Source: Bacteroidota bacterium
Lineage (GTDB): Bacteria; Bacteroidota; Ignavibacteria; UBA10030; UBA8401
Direction of reading: 5' to 3'
Length of the DNA stretch: 21,019 nucleotides
Assembly (NCBI GenBank): GCA_030824295.1
Contig: JAVBYA010000470.1
Coordinates: 1 to 21,019, forward strand
Shown here: piece by piece, positions 17,901 through 21,019 of the stretch
How positions within the stretch are numbered: the stretch's first letter is position 1
Layout of the letters: the number at the start of each line of letters is the position of its first letter
The notes under the pieces: generated by a model
What the model was told of the DNA's origin: nothing
The model's database searches: none
Seen by the model: the letters and a program-made list of their open reading frames with translations, nothing else
Translations under genes and position numbers: made by a program

Positions 17901-20689
17901 GTCGCGATCTTTCCCGTGAACTCACCGGTATTCGCACCGGTTTCCGTCATCGTGATGTTCTCTCGTTCGCTGGTCACACGGTTCGTATCGATGAGTGTGA
18001 TCGACTCGATCACACTGACATTCTTATTGGTATCCGCTTCCCACAGATTGAAATAGATGCTGTCGCCCGGCAAGATATACTGGGTCCCGAACAATTTCGC
18101 TGTGTAATACACCGTCTTGCGATACGTGAAACTCGATGAATCCCTGCGACCCTGTGCATTCGTCACGGTTGCCTTGTTGGTCACATTCGTATTATTGGTC
18201 AACGTGCTCGAGATCCGCATCTTGAATTTGAGCGTGTCAATTTCATTCGGTCCCAACGTTCCGATATTCCAGTAAATGACCGAATCCGCATCCCGTGTTC
18301 CGCCGGTCGGTGCCGCTACCTGCGTCAAGGTGGTTGCGGTCGGTTGAATTGTGGTATTCAACAAGTACGGATTACGGGTCCGTGAATTATTGGTATTGAT
18401 GGAGACCGGTACCGGAATCGTATCATACACTCTGGTGTCGAATGAATACGCGTAGGGATCGGTGTTCGAAATTACGATGTAATATAGAACGGTATCACCA
18501 TCCCCTGTTCCGCTTCCGGGAGGATAGAGGAACTTCGAAATAGTAACGACAGGAGCTTGTTTGATGAAGGAGAAGGTCGATGAATCCCTGCTTCCCTGTG
18601 TATTGATGACAGTTCCCTTGTTCGTAATGGTATTCCCGTCGGTCAAACCATTGGAGATCCGGACCTTGAACTCCACCGTATCGGATTCGCCCGGCGCCAG
18701 CGTGCCGACGGTCCAGGTGATGATCGTATCGCGGTCACCAACGTTCGGCCCCTGCGTCACAACCGCCGAGGGGGTCGCGGAACCACTAATATAGTAGGGG
18801 TTGTTCGCCGTCGTTCCGGTCGGTTCCGGGATCGTATCGATGACCTGCGTGCCGGTGGACGTTGCATATCCGGAAGTATTGGTCACTACCATATAATAGC
18901 GGACAGTATCACCGCTGCCGGCTCCGCCGCCGTAACGGCCCTTCTGGATATCCATCGGGGGCGCATTGACAGGGACGAACGACGACGTGATGCGCTGATC
19001 GATCGTTGAGGCACGAACGCGTGCAACGTTGGTCACTGTGGAACCGCCGAGCAGTGTGGAATCGAGCACAACACGGAACGAGAAGCTGGTGCTGCCGCTG
19101 ACGTTCAACGGTCCAGCATAATTGGTGAATGTGACCACCTGGCCGGTAGAACTGGTCCCTGTGTAGGTCGCAGACGGTGAGAACGATCCGGGAACGACTG
19201 CCATACCGGTCGGCATCGAATCGATCACCGAAACATTGGTCGCCGGATAGTTGCCGGAGTTCGAAACATTGATCGTATACAATAATGTGTCACCGGGCCG
19301 CACTGAGCCGCCGTTCAGATCGCTGTACGATTTGGTCGAGGTCAGGAAGATCGGCGACAGGATCGTCACAGAGTCAGTGGAAGAATTGTTCCACGGTTTC
19401 CGATCGAACTGCGGGCTGCTGGCATAAGCCGAATTGTATTGTGTCGGATAATTCTCCGCGGTCAAATAAGCGGTAATGGTCACCGGCGGCAGGTTCGTGC
19501 TGTCCGGATGTACTCCCGTATGGGTCCACACATATTTCGGACGCTGCGTGCTGTCGATGGTCCAGCCGGTTCCGTAATCGCCGCCGGCTCCGAACGTGCT
19601 GGAGATGAATGTCAGACCGCTGCGGAGACTGTCCACGAGTGTGATGGTGCCGGTCGTATCAGGTCCGTAGTTGGAGACGGACAACGTATAGGTCACGTAG
19701 TCGCCGGCGACCATGCTGCCGCCGGAGTGCGTCTTGATCACACGGATATCGGAGTTCGATGTGTCTGCGATGGAGATGACCTCCACGTTCAGGATCACCA
19801 GGTCACCGCCCGATGAGTACACAGAGACCGCCTGAGTATCTGCAGGACTGAGCAGCGAAGTGATATCGTATGTATCGATATCAACGCCGAATGTACTGTC
19901 TTCCGGGAAAGCATTCGAACGTGAACCGAACTGATTTGCGACAGGATTGTATGCGTCCGTCAGCGGCGTGCCGTTGAACAACACTTGTTCCGTAAATCCG
20001 CTCAGTGAAGTCGAGTTCTCTTTGTCGCCTTCGAATGTAATGTGTGTCATCTTCCCTTCCACGAGCGAATACGGCACGTAGAAGTTGTTCGGTGTGAACG
20101 TGATCTGCTCTCCGCGGAAGATCTCGAAGCCATCAAACACGTTCACCGATTTTTTCACTTCGGATTCTTTGTAGTACACAACAACAAGTGCCCAGCCGGC
20201 GACCGCTGCTTGCGATTGCTGATAATTTGTTGTCGTATCAACGGTGAGTCCACCGAACGTATACGTGATGTTATTCCCTGCCGTAGCAACATAGGATGTC
20301 ACATCAGCGAAACCGCCGAAGAAATACAACCACAGTGCACCGTTCAAATAGGATTCCGAGAAGGTCCTGCTCGCACTGTATGAATTCCCGTTCAACGTAA
20401 CATTGTTATCTGCGCTTGCACCGGAACCGGCCCAATACAGATATGCGCCGATGATCGTCGCACCGGACGGATAGATCAGTTTGCTCGTATCGGTCGCACG
20501 GTAAGACATTGCTGAGCGAGACGAGAGCGTGTTGCCGGAATCGCGCAGAGAACCGCCGATGACCGTGTAGTTCACCGGACCGGAGAAGCTGTTATACAGC
20601 GACACCGGCGTCTGCGCAACGGCAAACGATGTCATGCAGAGCATCACTGCTGCAATGAAACGGATCATATATGACGCGGACGTGTTCAT
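14966..20689 (-). CDS. Giant exported repeat protein: N-terminal surface domain, DUF11 domains, seven ETGxNTG repeats
   Basis: 1907 residues. A signal peptide is visible in the first 25 (MIRFIAAVMLCMTSFAVA before Gln26; an internal Met8 is an alternative start). An N-terminal domain (~27-310) carries GAYLYWAGSGA, YTFGGLTVD, WALVVVYYKE and NVFDGFE. From memory this resembles the head domain of other DUF11 surface proteins. DUF11-like domains lie at ~312-440, 443-570, 576-710 and 712-858, the last two resembling each other. Seven tandem ~117-residue repeats occupy 861-1683, followed by DUF11 domains at ~1684-1800 and 1806-1907. The chain ends in GTVTLKVRVN with no lipobox, transmembrane tail, sortase or type IX signal. 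Its ATG overlaps the HTH gene stop as TAATG and lacks a clear ribosome binding site, so coupled translation is likely. Probable extracellular adhesin or fibre/S-layer-like component; function inferred only. Confidence 0.9.
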   Translation of the reverse strand: MNTSASYMIRFIAAVMLCMTSFAVAQTPVSLYNSFSGPVNYTVIGGSLRDSGNTLSSRSAMSYRATDTSKLIYPSGATIIGAYLYWAGSGASADNNVTLNGNSYSASRTFSESYLNGALWLYFFGGFADVTSYVATAGNNITYTFGGLTVDTTTNYQQSQAAVAGWALVVVYYKESEVKKSVNVFDGFEIFRGEQITFTPNNFYVPYSLVEGKMTHITFEGDKENSTSLSGFTEQVLFNGTPLTDAYNPVANQFGSRSNAFPEDSTFGVDIDTYDITSLLSPADTQAVSVYSSGGDLVILNVEVISIADTSNSDIRVIKTHSGGSMVAGDYVTYTLSVSNYGPDTTGTITLVDSLRSGLTFISSTFGAGGDYGTGWTIDSTQRPKYVWTHTGVHPDSTNLPPVTITAYLTAENYPTQYNSAYASSPQFDRKPWNNSSTDSVTILSPIFLTSTKSYSDLNGGSVRPGDTLLYTINVSNSGNYPATNVSVIDSMPTGMAVVPGSFSPSATYTGTSSTGQVVTFTNYAGPLNVSGSTSFSFRVVLDSTLLGGSTVTNVARVRASTIDQRITSSFVPVNAPPMDIQKGRYGGGAGSGDTVRYYMVVTNTSGYATSTGTQVIDTIPEPTGTTANNPYYISGSATPSAVVTQGPNVGDRDTIITWTVGTLAPGESDTVEFKVRISNGLTDGNTITNKGTVINTQGSRDSSTFSFIKQAPVVTISKFLYPPGSGTGDGDTVLYYIVISNTDPYAYSFDTRVYDTIPVPVSINTNNSRTRNPYLLNTTIQPTATTLTQVAAPTGGTRDADSVIYWNIGTLGPNEIDTLKFKMRISSTLTNNTNVTNKATVTNAQGRRDSSSFTYRKTVYYTAKLFGTQYILPGDSIYFNLWEADTNKNVSVIESITLIDTNRVTSERENITMTETGANTGEFTGKIATTYGATAGTNNTGTFNVKPGDSLRISYVDRNDSTGTGVVNRWKYWVTKVLNGHAVALSGTDSILPTQTIYYTVNDSDLNRSSTVIETYTILDSNQVTGEIENLLFTETGINTGIFTSSIVTVFGTTSNGNNNGTFAVQKGDTITLKYYDSVIVNGSNGGLKTWKTYVRGGQTAVLSSTSPINPSNSILVSITDSDLNLSASIIDSIQVQDSSVTTGEVEYFYVTETGINTGVFTKTLSTIYGPSAGTNNDGSFTVKAGDSLRVTYYDTLLTNGGPGGVKTVGTLVIGGANAVLTATTPITPTDSLLITVTDADLNKNALVIESYSIRDSSISTNEVETFTVTETGVNTGIFTKWLRTVFGVTAGTNNDGIFNVKAGDSLRVTYRDSLRLIGSDSTLHAFTRVLGGTTGALTADSLIYPADSILITVTDADLNLSASVIESYTIRDSSINTNEVETFIVTETGVNTGIFTKWMQTIFGLTAGTNNDGVFNVKAGDTLRVTYIDSLRLNGSDSTLRAQTRVRGGVTATVSSSTPINPWDSLLITVTDADLNRSASIAESYTVRDTNIVTGEVETFTVTETGVNTGIFTKWIRTVFGVTAGTNNDGIYNVKAGDTLRVTYRDTLMTNGGSQWISAITAVLGGVTATIGSNPAVIAANDTSLFTLTDNDLNSNAATIQSYVLSLYSKTGETETKTFTETGVNTGIFTALVPTISGTTPGTNGNGVFTVQPNDTITVIYHDSLRILGDTATINAIFRIGTVTFSASSKSYVDGNGGFVKPPDTLQYSVKVKNTGTVAATNVALVDTLPNHVTILAGTISNSGSNSGQVITWPVFTLAAGDSATYQYQVRIDSSIVSQVPYVNKATIDGNGIRTQVTATFTPVNRPLMTMTKTVSNGRSRPGDTLTYTIAYSNIGTVPAALVTMTDVQPDNTTYVPNSTTINSVAKTDASDADEVTLTGITVQLNIGLIQPGASGTVTLKVRVN
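15641..18109 (-). repeat. Seven in-frame tandem repeats of ~351 bp (ETGxNTG repeats)
   Basis: Unit starts (minus strand): 18109, 17746, 17392, 17038, 16687, 16336 and 15985, ending at 15641. Lengths are 121, 118, 118, 117, 117, 117 and 115 residues. Each has a DxDLN (or similar) segment, an ExE turn, TETGxNTGxFT, a GTNNxG turn, a V-(K/Q)-x-G-D strand and usually YxD. Units 4, 5 and 6 are the most alike; units 1 and 7 are the most divergent. The likely fold is a beta-sandwich. 'ETGxNTG' phrases are known to me from archaeal and bacterial surface proteins, but their function is not established here. Confidence 0.9.
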
Positions 20690-20943
20690 TACCGTGATGA
20701 AGTTGCTTTCACTTGTTGGTTGCGGATCGCCATCGTGATTTTTTTTGATTCAAGGAACTTCATGGAGATGTTATATTTCATCGCAAATTCAGAAAGATGT
20801 TCGATGCTGAAGAATTTATGATCACCATCGCTGATCGCACATTTCAGTTTTCCTGAATCGACCCAACGCATCACCGACATCGGACTGACTCCAAGTTGGT
20901 CTGCGATCTCTTGCATGGTGAAATAAAAAATTTCTTTTTCCAT
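20689..20943 (-). CDS. Small excisionase/MerR-type helix-turn-helix DNA-binding protein
   Basis: 84 residues. Residues ~8-58 match the HTH_17/excisionase-BldC pattern: TMQEIADQLGVSPMSVMRWVDSGKLKC (first helix, turn and recognition helix), then a wing-like segment with SDGDHKFFSIEHLSEFAMKY. The ~25-residue basic tail is not recognised. There is no effector or recombinase domain. It is the first gene of the surface operon and overlaps the repeat-protein gene by one base (TAATG), pointing to a dedicated, possibly autoregulatory transcription factor and not a phage excisionase. No integrase or attachment site is seen. A weak GAGAAG lies 4 bases before the ATG. Confidence 0.85.
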   Translation of the reverse strand: MEKEIFYFTMQEIADQLGVSPMSVMRWVDSGKLKCAISDGDHKFFSIEHLSEFAMKYNISMKFLESKKITMAIRNQQVKATSSR

Positions 20944-20972
20944 TTTCTTCTCACATTTTTTCGAATGAGCGG

Positions 20973-20994
20973 TTTACTGTTTCTTAATTTACTG
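20973..20994 (-). promoter_or_regulatory. Direct repeat upstream of the operon; candidate operator
   Basis: TTTACTG occurs twice in the same orientation (20973-20979 and 20988-20994), start to start 15 bases, about 30-50 bases upstream of the HTH gene ATG. BldC-type HTH proteins are known to bind direct repeats cooperatively, so an autoregulatory operator is plausible. The surrounding 20944-21019 is AT-rich and probably contains the promoter, but no -35/-10 pair is convincing. Confidence 0.3.
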
Positions 20995-21019
20995 GTATAA
21001 AATCGTCATAAACTATTGA

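Noticed and set aside
15641..18109. Regular DNA periodicity resembling a CRISPR or satellite array
   Set aside because: The ~351-bp period is in frame and encodes conserved protein motifs. There are no short identical repeats separated by unique spacers.
20689..20943. HTH protein as a phage or integrative-element excisionase
   Set aside because: No integrase, attachment-site repeat, tRNA or other mobile gene is in the window, and the gene is fused by overlap to the surface operon.

Overview
The window carries one long block of minus-strand genes that appear to encode an elaborate cell-surface structure in a Gram-negative bacterium. There are outer-membrane-type barrel sequences, OmpA-like peptidoglycan-binding domains, a lipoprotein murein hydrolase and very long DUF11-repeat exported proteins. 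DUF11 giants paired with OmpA domains and a large barrel fit the FCB group (Ignavibacteria/Kapabacteria/Bacteroidota-like). No phylogenetic marker is present, so this placement is an inference. GC content looks moderate, in the low-to-mid 50s percent by eye.

Transcription runs from right to left. Region 1 (20943 to 20689) is a small excisionase/MerR-type helix-turn-helix protein, preceded by a short AT-rich upstream region with a direct repeat. Region 2 (20689 to 14966) is a 1907-residue exported repeat protein: an N-terminal surface domain, four DUF11-like domains, seven ~117-residue 'DxDLN / TETGxNTG' repeats and two more DUF11 domains. Region 3 (14965 to 14758) is a purine-rich leader holding a 19-codon small ORF with a near-perfect Shine-Dalgarno and a triple-proline stretch. 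Region 4 (14757 to 12991) is a 588-residue DUF11 protein with two EF-hand-like aspartate loops. Region 5 (12990 to 12933) is a short gap filled by a 13-bp GC-rich hairpin abutting the next ribosome binding site. Region 6 (12932 to 5517) is a 2471-residue multi-domain protein: about nine DUF11 domains, two copies of an invasin-Ig/carboxypeptidase-regulatory cassette, an SdrD-B-like domain and two OmpA domains. Region 7 (5517 to 2467) is a 1016-residue Ig-plus-beta-barrel protein. A hairpin just past its stop may end the operon.

Region 8 (2276 to the left edge) is a separately promoted, edge-truncated MltD-type lytic transglycosylase lipoprotein with at least four LysM motifs.

Working model (inference): the HTH protein regulates the operon. 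The 1907- and 588-residue proteins form or decorate an extracellular layer or filament. The 2471-residue protein anchors that layer to peptidoglycan through its OmpA domains, and the barrel protein is the outer-membrane partner. Two junctions (20689 and 5517) are TAATG overlaps, which suggests translational coupling of HTH with the repeat adhesin and of the OmpA giant with the barrel. No type IX C-terminal domain, sortase signal or PEP-CTERM tail is visible on the giants, so how they are exported and anchored is the main open question.
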